A stretch of DNA of 64,000 bases. It comes from CAZTHM01 sp041946825 (GTDB taxonomy: Bacteria > Acidobacteriota > Terriglobia > UBA7540). How positions within the stretch are numbered: the stretch's first letter is position 1; each line of letters starts with the position of its first letter. A model generated the notes under the pieces. That model made no database searches and had not been told where the DNA came from. It saw nothing but the letters and a program-made list of their open reading frames with translations. Location of the stretch: contig JBHGBD010000003.1 in assembly GCA_041946825.1 (NCBI GenBank), forward strand, positions 1 through 64,000, written 5' to 3'. This document shows, one piece after another, positions 25,181 to 33,826 of the stretch. The position numbers and the translations under genes are program-made.

Positions 25181-27246
25181 CAGCGAGCTTGCCTCGTTGC
25201 GGACTCGGCGGTAGGAAACACAGTTATCCGCAAATTTGTGCATCCATACGGAATCAACGTCAGCTCTTCTTCTGGGCCGCGGGTGCCCACCGGGCTCAAT
25301 GGCAGCGGGCCGGCAGAGCCGTCGACGAGTATCCAGCCCGGAACTCGTCGCCCCCTTACTTTCAACCGGAGAGGCGCGCCTTCAGGTGAAAACGGCAAGT
25401 CACCGATGGACCGCTCCTCGACCGATTGACCCGGCGCCGGCAACTTCGCGAGCGCGTAGTTCCAGCGCGTCGTCGGCAGAACTTCCCAGTCCGCGTGAGG
25501 TTCCTCGCCTTTGATCTTTTTCCATTGCTCGCCAATTGGCAACGAATAGATCAGCGGCCCGCGATTGATGACCACACCGTCGTGATACCAGCGGGACGAG
25601 CTTAATCGCATGGGGAATTTGACTTCGACAAGATCTCCGGACTTCCATTCGCGGTTCACGATGTGGAATGACCCGGGCTTGACACCTGGCTGGTTGGTGC
25701 CATCGACGCTGATCGTTGCTCCCTCGGCCCATGCCGGAATGCGCAGTGTGAGAGGGAACCTTGCCAGCTTCGATGAATTGATTGTAAACCGGATGGTGTC
25801 GCGAAAAGGATAGTCGGTATCTTCGACGATCGCCACATTTACGCCGTCTGCGACCTTGGCACTGACCTCGCTTGGCGCGTACGCGACCGCGGCAAGGCCA
25901 CCCTCGCGCGTCGCCATCCAGAGATGCGAAGTGAATTTTGGCCAGCCCTGGTGCATGTTCGCAGTACAGCAACCGAAATTCGGCTCCAGGCCGAAAATGT
26001 TCGCTTCCGGCCCGTTATCCGTCCAATGCCGCTTTGTGACGCTGCACATCACCTGGTTGACCTGCTGGTCATACTGGTGCGCCCACATGTCCTTCTTGAA
26101 TGTGGCGGGCAGAGCGTTGAAGGTAATGCGCTCCAGGCGGTCGGCGAGTTGCGGGTCGCCAAGAATCGCGACGTCCTCTTCGAGCGAGAACATTGACTCG
26201 ACGACCGTGCACAACTCCGTTCCTTGCGTGGGATCGAGTCCCGCCAGGTGCTCGTCGCAACTATGTACACCGGTCGGCTGGCCGTGGTAGCGGTCGAGTT
26301 GAGCGTACAGTTGGTGTATCGCCTCGCGGTCGCTCGGGTCGCCGGAAATCTGCCACCACACCGCCGAGGTCTTGATGGCCATGGCGTTGTTGACGCCGTG
26401 CGAGCGCAGGTTCATGCGCTCCTTTGTGGTTTTCTCTTTGTACTTGAAGTTCGCAAAGTTCGCTTTCCAGTCAAACGCCTGCGCGTGGATTTTGCGAGCT
26501 AAGTCCAGCAGCTTCGCGTTGCCGGTACGGTTGTAGAGCCAGACGATGCTGAGAACCTCATCCGCCCAGCGATGCTCGGCCCACTCGCGCAGGGGAGCCT
26601 GGTCGAGCATTTTCATTTGATATTCGAAGTACTTTTCCATGAGCGGAATGACGCGCGGATCGCCCGTAGCTTCCTGATATTGCGTCAGGACCTTCAGCAT
26701 GATCATGTTCGGCCACCAGGTATCACTTTCCTGGCGGGCGGTGCGGTAGTTTCCGCGTCCCAGTTCGGCGCCGATGCGTCCGTCGGCCTGCTGATGATCG
26801 ATCGTCCAATCAACCCATTTTTTGGCTTTGGAGATCAGGCGCGGGTCATTGAGCGAAAACGCCAGCGGCACGAGGCCATCGAGATAGTACGGCCCACGTT
26901 CCCAGCTTTCGCCCGGCCCGCCGATCCACCCGCTGTCGCGCAGGTCCGGCCAGAAATCGTCGAGGTGGCCCGAAAGGCCGTTGGCCTGGATCTGTAATTG
27001 CCTAAGCAGCCACCCTCGCGGCTTGATCGAGCCGAGCGGCAGGGGCGCAAAGGCGTTCGGAGAAAGCGGCGGCTTATTCCAACAAATCTTGGTCTCTTGG
27101 GCGTGAGAAACCAGGGGTTCCTGCGCCGCCCGGGGAGATTGCCGGAGCGCCGTCAGAATGACGATGCCGAAGAGCGCGGTTCCGAGCAAATTGGCACGGG
27201 ACATCGTGGGACGGCATAAGCCCTTCAAACGCGGTTGTGGGTTCAC
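25180..27246 (-). CDS. Glycoside hydrolase family 127-like protein (beta-L-arabinofuranosidase)
   Basis: A 688-residue secreted GH127/GH146-type enzyme. The signal peptide has a basic N-terminus then LLGTALFGIVILTAL. The E-x-C half of the metal site is TELC (E344, C346) and the paired cysteines are NFGCC (C426-C427). HSCDEHL at about 328-334 probably holds the acid/base glutamate. These match the zinc-thiolate mechanism of the family, although this protein is distant from the other GH127 at 22271. I start it at GTG 27246, nine bases after GGGAGG; ATG 27204 lacks a Shine-Dalgarno. Its last bases overlap the proline dehydrogenase start. Confidence 0.87.
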   Translation of the reverse strand: MNPQPRLKGLCRPTMSRANLLGTALFGIVILTALRQSPRAAQEPLVSHAQETKICWNKPPLSPNAFAPLPLGSIKPRGWLLRQLQIQANGLSGHLDDFWPDLRDSGWIGGPGESWERGPYYLDGLVPLAFSLNDPRLISKAKKWVDWTIDHQQADGRIGAELGRGNYRTARQESDTWWPNMIMLKVLTQYQEATGDPRVIPLMEKYFEYQMKMLDQAPLREWAEHRWADEVLSIVWLYNRTGNAKLLDLARKIHAQAFDWKANFANFKYKEKTTKERMNLRSHGVNNAMAIKTSAVWWQISGDPSDREAIHQLYAQLDRYHGQPTGVHSCDEHLAGLDPTQGTELCTVVESMFSLEEDVAILGDPQLADRLERITFNALPATFKKDMWAHQYDQQVNQVMCSVTKRHWTDNGPEANIFGLEPNFGCCTANMHQGWPKFTSHLWMATREGGLAAVAYAPSEVSAKVADGVNVAIVEDTDYPFRDTIRFTINSSKLARFPLTLRIPAWAEGATISVDGTNQPGVKPGSFHIVNREWKSGDLVEVKFPMRLSSSRWYHDGVVINRGPLIYSLPIGEQWKKIKGEEPHADWEVLPTTRWNYALAKLPAPGQSVEERSIGDLPFSPEGAPLRLKVRGRRVPGWILVDGSAGPLPLSPVGTRGPEEELTLIPYGCTNLRITVFPTAESATRQAR

Positions 27247-27293
27247 GCTCTTCAACCTCCCTGCCAGAGTCTCGGCTCACGAGGCGAGGTTTC

Positions 27294-27322
27294 CCTTTAT
27301 CAACCAGCAGCATGTTAGTCAA
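27294..27322 (-). promoter_or_regulatory. Probable promoter of the GH127-proline dehydrogenase pair
   Basis: TTGACT (27317-27322), a 17-base spacer and a weaker TAAAGG (27294-27299) on the minus strand, about 48 bases before the GTG start. Confidence 0.4.
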
Positions 27323-27393
27323 GCCCAAAAACCTGCCGACGCGGCTTGCCGCTTGGCGCAAGCACGCCAAACATGACGCCTGAGCAAATCGGT

Positions 27394-27399
27394 TATACT
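27394..27399 (+). promoter_or_regulatory. Possible -10 box of the heme operon
   Basis: TATACT lies 68 bases before the ATG of the HemD-HemE fusion. No strong -35 box is seen, so the call rests on the -10 hexamer and position only. Confidence 0.35.
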
Positions 27400-27466
27400 T
27401 GAAACGTGGCGGGCCGCGTGGGTGGGAATCTGCGCGTGCGCTCGGCGGGATACCGAGACCTTTCCG

Positions 27467-29443
27467 ATGGACAACGACACATCGAAGAAGCCGGGCTTCG
27501 CGGGCCTGGAAGTGGCCGCGTTCGAAAGCCGGCGTGCCAAGGAATTGGCCACGCTGATTTCGAACCTCGGCGGCGTTCCGCTGGTGGCGCCCTCGGTGCG
27601 CGAAGTTCCGCTCGAAGATAATCGCCAGGCGTTCGAGCTCGCCGAAAGGCTCTTCGCGCGGAAACTCGACGGCGTCATCTTTATGACCGGGGTTGGGGCG
27701 CGGACGCTGATCGAAATCCTGGAGACACGCTACGAGCGCGCCAGGATTGTCGAGGCGCTGGCAAGAACCACGGTCATCGCCCGCGGACCGAAACCCGCCA
27801 AAGTCCTCCAGGAATTCAACGTTCCTGTGACAATCGTGGTTTCCGAGCCCAACACCTGGCGGGAGATCCTGCAGGAACTGGACGTGAATCCCCGCGGGTT
27901 CACGCTGCCAGGAAGCCGCGTCGCGGTGCAAGAATATGGCATCTCGAATGAGGCCTTCCTGCAAGGACTGAGGGACCGCGGTGTCGAGGTGCTGCGCGTT
28001 CCGGTCTATCGGTGGACCCTGCCGGAAGATCTCGCGCCGCTGCATCGGGCGCTGGACGTGCTCTTGGGCGGAAAGGTGAGCATTGTCCTGTTCACCAACG
28101 CCACGCAGGTCTATCACGTTCTCGACGTCGCATCGCGACGCGGCGATAAAGAGCGGCTTCTCGAAGCGCTGCGCAGGTGCGCGGTTTGTTCCGTCGGGCC
28201 AACATGCACGGAAGCTCTCGTGGCGAATGGCATTTCAGTGGATCTCGAGCCCGTGCCCCCCAAAATGGGAGCGCTCGTGCACGAAGCGGCCAAACATTCG
28301 CCTGCCCTGCTCGCAAAGAAGGTAGAAGTCAGAGGCCGGACGCCGGAAGGACGGAGCGCCGGGTCAGTCGAGGTTGTTGGTCGGGAAAAACCCGCGCCCG
28401 CCTCCGCGCCGTGGAAGGACTCACGGTTCATGAAAGCCTGCCGGCGCGAGGCCGTGGACGCCACGCCCGTCTGGCTGATGCGCCAGGCGGGTCGCTACAT
28501 GAAAGAATATCGAGAAGTCCGCGCCCGCGTGCCCTTTTTGGAGCTCTGCAAGAATCCCACGCTCGTTTCGGAGGTTACGGTTACGGCCGCCGAGCGGCTG
28601 GGCGTTGACGCGGCCATCATTTTCGCCGACCTCCTGCTCATCGTTGAGCCGCTGGGTTATCATTTGGAATACGACAAGGGGGAAGGGCCTGTCATCTCGC
28701 CGGGGCTGCAGAGTTCTGCGGACGTGCGTCAACTCCGCGAAGTGAATCCCGAGGAATCGCTGGGGTACCTCTTCGACGCCATTCGCCGTACGCGCGCCGA
28801 CCTCGATTCTAAAACGCCGCTAATCGGTTTTGCCGCCTGCCCGTTCACGCTGGCGTCGTACATTATCGAGGGCGGCGGTTCACGGAATTACGTTCGCACC
28901 AAGGGTCTCATGTACCGCGACCCTGAGGCTTGGCGCGCGTTGATGGAACATCTGGCGCGCAGCCTGGCCAAGTACATCAACGGCCAGATCGCGGCGGGCG
29001 TGCAAGCGATCCAGGTTTTCGATACCTGGGTCGGCTGCCTGGGGCCCGAGGACTATCGGGAATCGGTCCTTTCCTATACGCGCATGATGATGCACGCCAT
29101 TACGCCTGGAATCCCCGTTATCCACTTTGGAACGGGTAATCCTGAATTGCTGGAGGCCATGCGTGACGCGGGCGGAGATATCATCGGTGTGGATTCGCGT
29201 GTCGAATTGGATGAGGCATGGGCCCGCCTGGGTGACCGCGTGGGCGTGCAGGGTAACCTCGATCCCGTCGTACTCTATGCTGACGTGGAGTACATCCGCC
29301 GGCGTGTGAAGCGCATCCTCGATCAAGCCGGCGGGCGGCCCGGCCACATCTTCAACCTCGGCCACGGCATCCTGCCCGACACGCCGGTCGAAAATGTGAT
29401 CGAGCTGGTGAAGATGGTGCACGAGATGAGTGGGCGGAAGTAG
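27467..29443 (+). CDS. hemD/hemE: Fused uroporphyrinogen-III synthase (HemD) and uroporphyrinogen decarboxylase (HemE)
   Basis: Two consecutive heme-pathway enzymes in one chain of 658 residues. Residues 1-260 form a HemD domain: AAFESRRAKELATLI at the start, VIFMTGVGARTL, RGPKPAKVL, FTNATQVYHV and VGPTCTEAL are in the family order. A charged linker (about 270-315, near KVEVRGRTPEGR) leads to HemE, with PVWLMRQAGRYM near residue 335, ADLLLIVEPLG, GFAACPFTLASY, QVFDTWVG and FNLGHGILPDTP. No stop or frameshift separates the parts. ATG 27467 is chosen because the HemD domain begins just after it; a GTG at 27422 is possible. It is the first gene of a hemE-hemH-hemY order. Confidence 0.92.
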   Translation: MDNDTSKKPGFAGLEVAAFESRRAKELATLISNLGGVPLVAPSVREVPLEDNRQAFELAERLFARKLDGVIFMTGVGARTLIEILETRYERARIVEALARTTVIARGPKPAKVLQEFNVPVTIVVSEPNTWREILQELDVNPRGFTLPGSRVAVQEYGISNEAFLQGLRDRGVEVLRVPVYRWTLPEDLAPLHRALDVLLGGKVSIVLFTNATQVYHVLDVASRRGDKERLLEALRRCAVCSVGPTCTEALVANGISVDLEPVPPKMGALVHEAAKHSPALLAKKVEVRGRTPEGRSAGSVEVVGREKPAPASAPWKDSRFMKACRREAVDATPVWLMRQAGRYMKEYREVRARVPFLELCKNPTLVSEVTVTAAERLGVDAAIIFADLLLIVEPLGYHLEYDKGEGPVISPGLQSSADVRQLREVNPEESLGYLFDAIRRTRADLDSKTPLIGFAACPFTLASYIIEGGGSRNYVRTKGLMYRDPEAWRALMEHLARSLAKYINGQIAAGVQAIQVFDTWVGCLGPEDYRESVLSYTRMMMHAITPGIPVIHFGTGNPELLEAMRDAGGDIIGVDSRVELDEAWARLGDRVGVQGNLDPVVLYADVEYIRRRVKRILDQAGGRPGHIFNLGHGILPDTPVENVIELVKMVHEMSGRK

Positions 29444-29498
29444 TGAGGTCGCAGGATCAAGGAGTCAGGATTCTCGACCTTGCTCTTCTCCAGCGGAC

Positions 29499-29527
29499 TT
29501 GACCAGCTAAGACAAGAATGCTAGACT
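29499..29527 (+). promoter_or_regulatory. Sigma70-type promoter upstream of hemH
   Basis: TTGACC (29499-29504), a 17-base spacer and TAGACT (29522-29527). The leader to hemH would be about 240 bases. It suggests that hemH-hemY can be transcribed separately from the fusion gene. Confidence 0.45.
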
Positions 29528-29661
29528 ATCTACTTGATCAACCCGCCCGCAGAGAGATCCGGGCTGCGGGAACATGCGTTACCCGATGCCGACGAGGACC
29601 ATGTAGAGTTCAGAAGAATGAAAGACTGGAGCCGCTAACTCATTGAAAACAGGACGACGAA

Positions 29662-29763
29662 ATGATACCAGAATCGTACCCGGAACCTGATCCCGGCGGA
29701 TTGAGTCTCGTAAGCCGCCAAGTTTTGGAAAGAACATTGGTTGCAGTCTCTCCCAAATATTGA
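29662..29763 (+). CDS. Possible 33-residue microprotein upstream of hemH
   Basis: ATG with AGGA at 29651-29654, ending in TGA 13 bases before the hemH ATG. The product is proline-rich at the start (MIPESYPEPDPGG) and shows no signal peptide or known motif. It could be a leader peptide or chance; evidence is only the start context and position. Confidence 0.2.
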   Translation: MIPESYPEPDPGGLSLVSRQVLERTLVAVSPKY

Positions 29764-29776
29764 GACTCCGCGCGCT

Positions 29777-30736
29777 ATGGCCTTAGCCAATCAACCCATC
29801 TCACAAGAAAACCAGAATGGCTGGGGAGTTCTGCTCCTGGCTCATGGCGCACCCGACCGCATTGAGGATGTCCCCGAATTCCTGCTCAATGTCCGAGGCG
29901 GGAGGCCCCTGCCGGAAGCGGTTGTGAAGGAAATCGCCCATCGGTACAGTCTGATTGGAGGAGGCTCCCCGCTCTTAAGCTTGACAAATCTTCAGGCGCA
30001 AGCGTTAGCCAGATCCCTTGCCCATCGTGTTTATGTCGGCATGCGCAACTGGCGCCCTTTCATCGCGGAAACGGTCCGGCAGATGAACCTGGACGGGGTC
30101 AAGAAAATCGTCGGGTTGTGCCTTGCGCCGCAGAATTCGCGGACCAGCATCGGACTCTACCGCCGGCACGTGCTCGACGCGATCGAGAAGCATGCGCCCC
30201 GCCTCCCGTTGGTCTTTATTGAGAGCTGGCACGATCACCCGCTCCTGATCGAAGCGTTTTGCGAGAAGGTGGCCGCGGCGCGCGTCCGGGTTGAAGCCGA
30301 AGTACACGGCCGGGTCCCTGTTATCTTCACGGCGCACAGCGTGCCACAGAAGACCATTGTCGAGGGAGACCCGTACGAACAGCAGGCGCGCGAGACGGCG
30401 GCGCTCGTGGCCCGCGGCCTTGGACTCGCGAATTACCGAATGGCATTTCAGAGTCAAGGGATGACCGCCGAACCTTGGATCGGCCCGACGGTGGAATCGC
30501 AGATTGATGAACTCGCCGCGGCGGGCGAGACGCATGTGCTGCTCGCCCCCATTGGATTTGTCTCGGATCACGTAGAGATCCTCTACGACATCGACGTGCT
30601 CTTCCGCCGTTACGGGCAGGAGAAAGGCGTTACGGTCCATCGGTCGGAGTCGCTAAACGACAGCCCACTCTTTATCCGAGCCCTGGCGGCGATCGTCTCA
30701 GAATGTATGGGGAATCAGGCAGGAGGCGCGCGTTGA
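29777..30736 (+). CDS. hemH: Ferrochelatase
   Basis: Inserts ferrous iron into a porphyrin. The 319-residue protein opens with WGVLLLAHGAPD and contains YSLIGGGSPL. The catalytic histidine lies in FTAHSVPQ, QSQGMTAEPWIGP follows, and the active-site glutamate is in GFVSDHVEILYDID. ATG 29777 (MALANQ) is preferred over a TTG 36 bases upstream. Position between HemE and a HemY-type oxidase mirrors the Bacillus hemEHY order, so it could act on coproporphyrin III (CpfC) or protoporphyrin IX; sequence motifs alone do not decide. Confidence 0.93.
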   Translation: MALANQPISQENQNGWGVLLLAHGAPDRIEDVPEFLLNVRGGRPLPEAVVKEIAHRYSLIGGGSPLLSLTNLQAQALARSLAHRVYVGMRNWRPFIAETVRQMNLDGVKKIVGLCLAPQNSRTSIGLYRRHVLDAIEKHAPRLPLVFIESWHDHPLLIEAFCEKVAAARVRVEAEVHGRVPVIFTAHSVPQKTIVEGDPYEQQARETAALVARGLGLANYRMAFQSQGMTAEPWIGPTVESQIDELAAAGETHVLLAPIGFVSDHVEILYDIDVLFRRYGQEKGVTVHRSESLNDSPLFIRALAAIVSECMGNQAGGAR

Positions 30737-32208
30737 GCGACGGCCAGCGTCGCACTCGGGTCGTCGTTGTGGGTGGGGGCATTTCCGGCCTCGCCGCGGC
30801 CTACACGCTGGCGCGTGCGCGACACGCCGGGGCGCCGGTCGAGGAGTCGCTGATGGAGTCGAAGGAGCGGCTGGGCGGCGTTATTCGTACCGAGAAAGTA
30901 GAAGGGTTCGTAATTGAAGCGGGCCCGGACAGTTTTCTGGCGGAAAAGCCCGAGGCCGCGGCCCTGGCTCGCGAGCTGGGCCTCGGCAATTCGCTTCTTG
31001 GCTCGAATGACAGCGAGCGGCGCACCTACATTCTTCATCGCGGCCGGCTGGCTCCGCTGCCCGACGGACTGATGTTGCTGGTTCCCACGCGCATCTGGCC
31101 GATGGTGACGACCTCGCTCCTGCCCCTGAGCAGCAAGCTGGCGATGGCCCGGGAATGGTTCACTTCTCCGCCGGGTGAGCGCCAGCCCGCGGACGAATCG
31201 GTGGCGAGTTTTGTGACGCGGCATTTTGGAGCGGCGATGCTCGAGAACATCGCCGACCCGCTGCTGGCCGGAGTTTACGGAGGGGACTCGGACAGGCTGA
31301 GCGTTCGCTCCGTCCTGCCGCGTTTCTGGGAGATGGAGCGCGAACACGGCAGCCTGACACGCGCCACCCTGCAAGCGATGCGTCGGCGCCGTGAAGCGCT
31401 GACCAACGGCTCGGAAGTGGGGGCCGAATCGAAGCCTTTTCGACGGCCCGCGAGGCCCCTATTCATGACTTTGAAACAGGGGCTTGAGCAGTTAACTACC
31501 CAGATAATCGCCCGACTGGAGCCGCCCCGCATCTCGGTGGGCCGGCGGGTCTTGAGCGTCGAGCCGTCCGCAGGAGGCGGAAGAGGATTCGTGGTCCGCT
31601 TGGAGGGCGGAGAAGCGCTGGAGGCCGGAGCGGTCATCCTCGCCACGCCGACGCATGAAGCCCGGCGGCTGCTCGCAACTCTGAATCCCGCGCTCGCGAC
31701 GCTGCTTGGAGATATTCCGTACAGTTCCTCAATGACCGTCTCACTCGCCTACGACGCCGGGACCGTCACGCAACTGCCGCAAGGTTTTGGCTTCCTCGTG
31801 CCACGCCACGAGAAGCGGAGAATGCTCGCCTGCACGTTCGTCCACGGCAAGTTCAAGCATCGCGCGCCGGAGAGCAAGGCGCTTCTACGTTGTTTTCTGG
31901 GCGGGGCGCGCGATCCGGAAGTACTCGGCCTTTCCGACGAAGAGGCGGTGGCGCGAGTGCGTCAGGAAATCCGCGCGATTCTAAGTTTCAACGCGGAACC
32001 CCTTTTCTATCGTGTCCATCGTTGGCCGTGCTCGATGGCGCAGTACGTGGTGGGACACGCGGAGCGAGTGAAGGCCATCCAAGCTGAGACGGCAAAACTT
32101 CCCGGGTTATTCCTGGCAGGCAACGCTTTTTCAGGGATTGGAATATCCGACTGTATACGGACCGGCAGAGCGGCAGCGGAAAATGCGCTGGCCATCCTTG
32201 GGAATTAG
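30733..32208 (+). CDS. hemY: HemY-type protoporphyrinogen/coproporphyrinogen oxidase
   Basis: FAD-dependent, oxygen-requiring oxidation of a porphyrinogen, the last or penultimate heme step. The Rossmann motif VVVVGGGISGLAAAYTL is at the N-terminus. Further on are GGVIRTEKVEGFVIEAGPDS, PLLAGVYGGDSDRLS and, near the end, LFLAGNAFSGIGISDCI, which contacts FAD. The 491-residue length fits HemY. A perfect AGGAGG at 30721-30726 points to TTG 30733, which overlaps the hemH stop; an ATG at 30703 would add ten residues within hemH. Presence of an O2-dependent enzyme indicates at least microaerobic growth. Confidence 0.92.
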   Translation: MSDGQRRTRVVVVGGGISGLAAAYTLARARHAGAPVEESLMESKERLGGVIRTEKVEGFVIEAGPDSFLAEKPEAAALARELGLGNSLLGSNDSERRTYILHRGRLAPLPDGLMLLVPTRIWPMVTTSLLPLSSKLAMAREWFTSPPGERQPADESVASFVTRHFGAAMLENIADPLLAGVYGGDSDRLSVRSVLPRFWEMEREHGSLTRATLQAMRRRREALTNGSEVGAESKPFRRPARPLFMTLKQGLEQLTTQIIARLEPPRISVGRRVLSVEPSAGGGRGFVVRLEGGEALEAGAVILATPTHEARRLLATLNPALATLLGDIPYSSSMTVSLAYDAGTVTQLPQGFGFLVPRHEKRRMLACTFVHGKFKHRAPESKALLRCFLGGARDPEVLGLSDEEAVARVRQEIRAILSFNAEPLFYRVHRWPCSMAQYVVGHAERVKAIQAETAKLPGLFLAGNAFSGIGISDCIRTGRAAAENALAILGN

Positions 32209-32236
32209 GTTTGCAGGCCGGGCTTCCGGATGGTTA

Positions 32237-33196
32237 TTACTCGAGTTCGCGTAGGAGTTTCAGCAACCCGAGCAGCGACTCGCGCGTGCTCTCCATTCGA
32301 TTGCCGTCAGGGCGCCGGTAGTGAGTTTCGAGTGACATCGTTCCGACGTACTTGTCCTCACGCAGCGCTTTGAACTGGCCGCGAAAGTCCACCATGCCGT
32401 CTCCCACCGGAACCCACGCCAGTTTGCCCGTCGTCGGATCTTTCTTCGCATCCTTGACGTGCATGTGGTTGAACATGCCGCGAACTTCGCGGTAGCCATC
32501 GGGGTAAGGAACTTCGCCGAGCATGGTTACGTTGCCGGGATCCCAGACGCCCCGCAGGTGAGGTGAGTTCACCTCGCGAAGAATCCGCCCGAGCTCCTTG
32601 CCGGTTCCGACATTGCAGGCGGGCTCGTTTTCGAGCACGAGCAGCATTTTCTCTTTCCCCGCCATTGCTGCGGCCCGGGCCAGCCGGGTCCGAACGTGAG
32701 GAAAGGCCTTTTCCGGTTCATCGACGCGCCAATAGCTGAAGATGCGGATCTTGTTCGTGCCAAAGAGCCGGGCGATTTCAAACGCGCGGCGCAGGAGGTC
32801 GTCCGTGTCCTGGTGCGTGAAACTGGCGCTGAAGGTATCCCGCTTTTCGTTGGGCTGCGCCGGCATCTCCGGCAGGTTGTATTTGAATAGCGGCGAAGCG
32901 ATATCGCTGACGTGGAACCCGCGTTTCCGGATCAGGTCGCGAGCGCGAGTCAATTGTTCCTTGGATAAATTCATGATGTTCTTGTTCCCGATTTCACGGA
33001 GCTCGCAATAGTTCAGCTTGTACGATGCCAGGAAGTCGAGAGCCTGATCCAGGTCTTCGGAGATCTCGTCCGTAATCACTCCCAACCTGAAGGGGAGCTG
33101 GCGTTCCGGCCCGGCGCTCGCCCGCCACACCGCCGCCGACGCCGGCAGCGCGAGGGCCGACTGCATGAAGTTTCTTCGGGTCATTTTGCGCCGCAT
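32237..33196 (-). CDS. Sugar phosphate isomerase/epimerase-like TIM-barrel protein, Tat-type signal
   Basis: A 319-residue protein of the xylose isomerase-like/AP endonuclease 2 superfamily. The N-terminus TRRNFMQSALALPASA is a twin-arginine signal, so it probably works outside the cytoplasm. In the barrel, LGVITDEISEDLDQAL, YCELREIG, LVLENEPACNVG (metal glutamate), GVWDPGN, HMHVKDAKKD and SLETHYRR supply the usual metal ligands. AGGAG eight bases before ATG 33196 supports the start. The true substrate of these exported members is not known to me; a sugar or sugar derivative is likely. Confidence 0.8.
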   Translation of the reverse strand: MRRKMTRRNFMQSALALPASAAVWRASAGPERQLPFRLGVITDEISEDLDQALDFLASYKLNYCELREIGNKNIMNLSKEQLTRARDLIRKRGFHVSDIASPLFKYNLPEMPAQPNEKRDTFSASFTHQDTDDLLRRAFEIARLFGTNKIRIFSYWRVDEPEKAFPHVRTRLARAAAMAGKEKMLLVLENEPACNVGTGKELGRILREVNSPHLRGVWDPGNVTMLGEVPYPDGYREVRGMFNHMHVKDAKKDPTTGKLAWVPVGDGMVDFRGQFKALREDKYVGTMSLETHYRRPDGNRMESTRESLLGLLKLLRELE

Positions 33197-33245
33197 TGTC
33201 TTGTCTCCTGATTGGGGTGGCCCGTTGGGGCGTCGGGATCCGGTC

Positions 33246-33590
33246 CTAATAATTTCGAGCCCCCCAGCGGACTTTCAAGTTTTCGACATCCCACGTGTCC
33301 TGCGGGTTGGCGAATTCGAGGCCGAGCATTCCAGCGTAAAAGCCGTCAGCTTCCCCTCGCCATACCACCCGCATGCGTTTCAGTGATTTTTCTCCGGCCA
33401 ATTCGATCGATACTTCCGCCCCAACGTCGAGCAGGAAACGGGCTTGGACTCTTGCTCCTCGCTCATCAATGGAGACAACTTCGGTGCGATCGAAGAAATC
33501 CCTGCCGGAGGAGTCCTTCCCGCGGAGTACGACTGGAATCTGGACGGGCATGCGTCGGAAGTGTCGTCGTTCGGTCGGGGTCCCTACCAT
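33246..33590 (-). CDS. PilZ domain protein
   Basis: A 114-residue single-domain protein. ERRHFRR near residue 7 gives the RxxxR element of the c-di-GMP site, and VVSIDERGARVQ gives a D/NxSxxG-like second element (here SIDERGA). This suggests c-di-GMP binding, with motility or polysaccharide output as usual roles. I start it at ATG 33590 because a sigma70-type promoter at 33691-33719 would lie inside the longer frame (to 33710). It is 49 bases upstream of the TIM-barrel gene and may be cotranscribed with it. Confidence 0.8.
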   Translation of the reverse strand: MVGTPTERRHFRRMPVQIPVVLRGKDSSGRDFFDRTEVVSIDERGARVQARFLLDVGAEVSIELAGEKSLKRMRVVWRGEADGFYAGMLGLEFANPQDTWDVENLKVRWGARNY

Positions 33591-33690
33591 AGATTCAGCA
33601 GCAACAAGCCTTGTCAGTTCAACACGAGCCGAAGGTCGCCTTTTCCCTTTGCGGGTCGTCGCTCGACAAAGGCGACGGAGAAAGATGCTG

Positions 33691-33719
33691 ATAATAGTTG
33701 AGCGCAGCACCTACGTCAA
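33691..33719 (-). promoter_or_regulatory. Sigma70-type promoter of the PilZ gene
   Basis: Minus strand TTGACG (33714-33719), a 17-base spacer and TATTAT (33691-33696), five of six matches in each box. The predicted leader to ATG 33590 is about 95 bases. It also separates the PilZ unit from the cytochrome operon that ends at 33827. Confidence 0.6.
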
Positions 33720-33826
33720 TGTTCATCGTCACGAGCCACCGGTGAACAGCAAGGCAATCCGCGGGGAAGAGTGTTGGGAAGTTGGGAGGGGCCGGAGATG
33801 ATTGATGCCGATGATGGCAGACAGAG

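Larger units (their letters stand above)
29444..29776. other. Gap between hemDE and hemH with a promoter and a possible microprotein
   Basis: The 333 bases hold a promoter-like element at 29499-29527 and two short frames: 42 codons at 29518-29646, which begins inside the -10 box and is unlikely, and 33 codons at 29662-29763 with AGGA seven bases upstream. No terminator with a T-run was seen. Confidence 0.5.
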
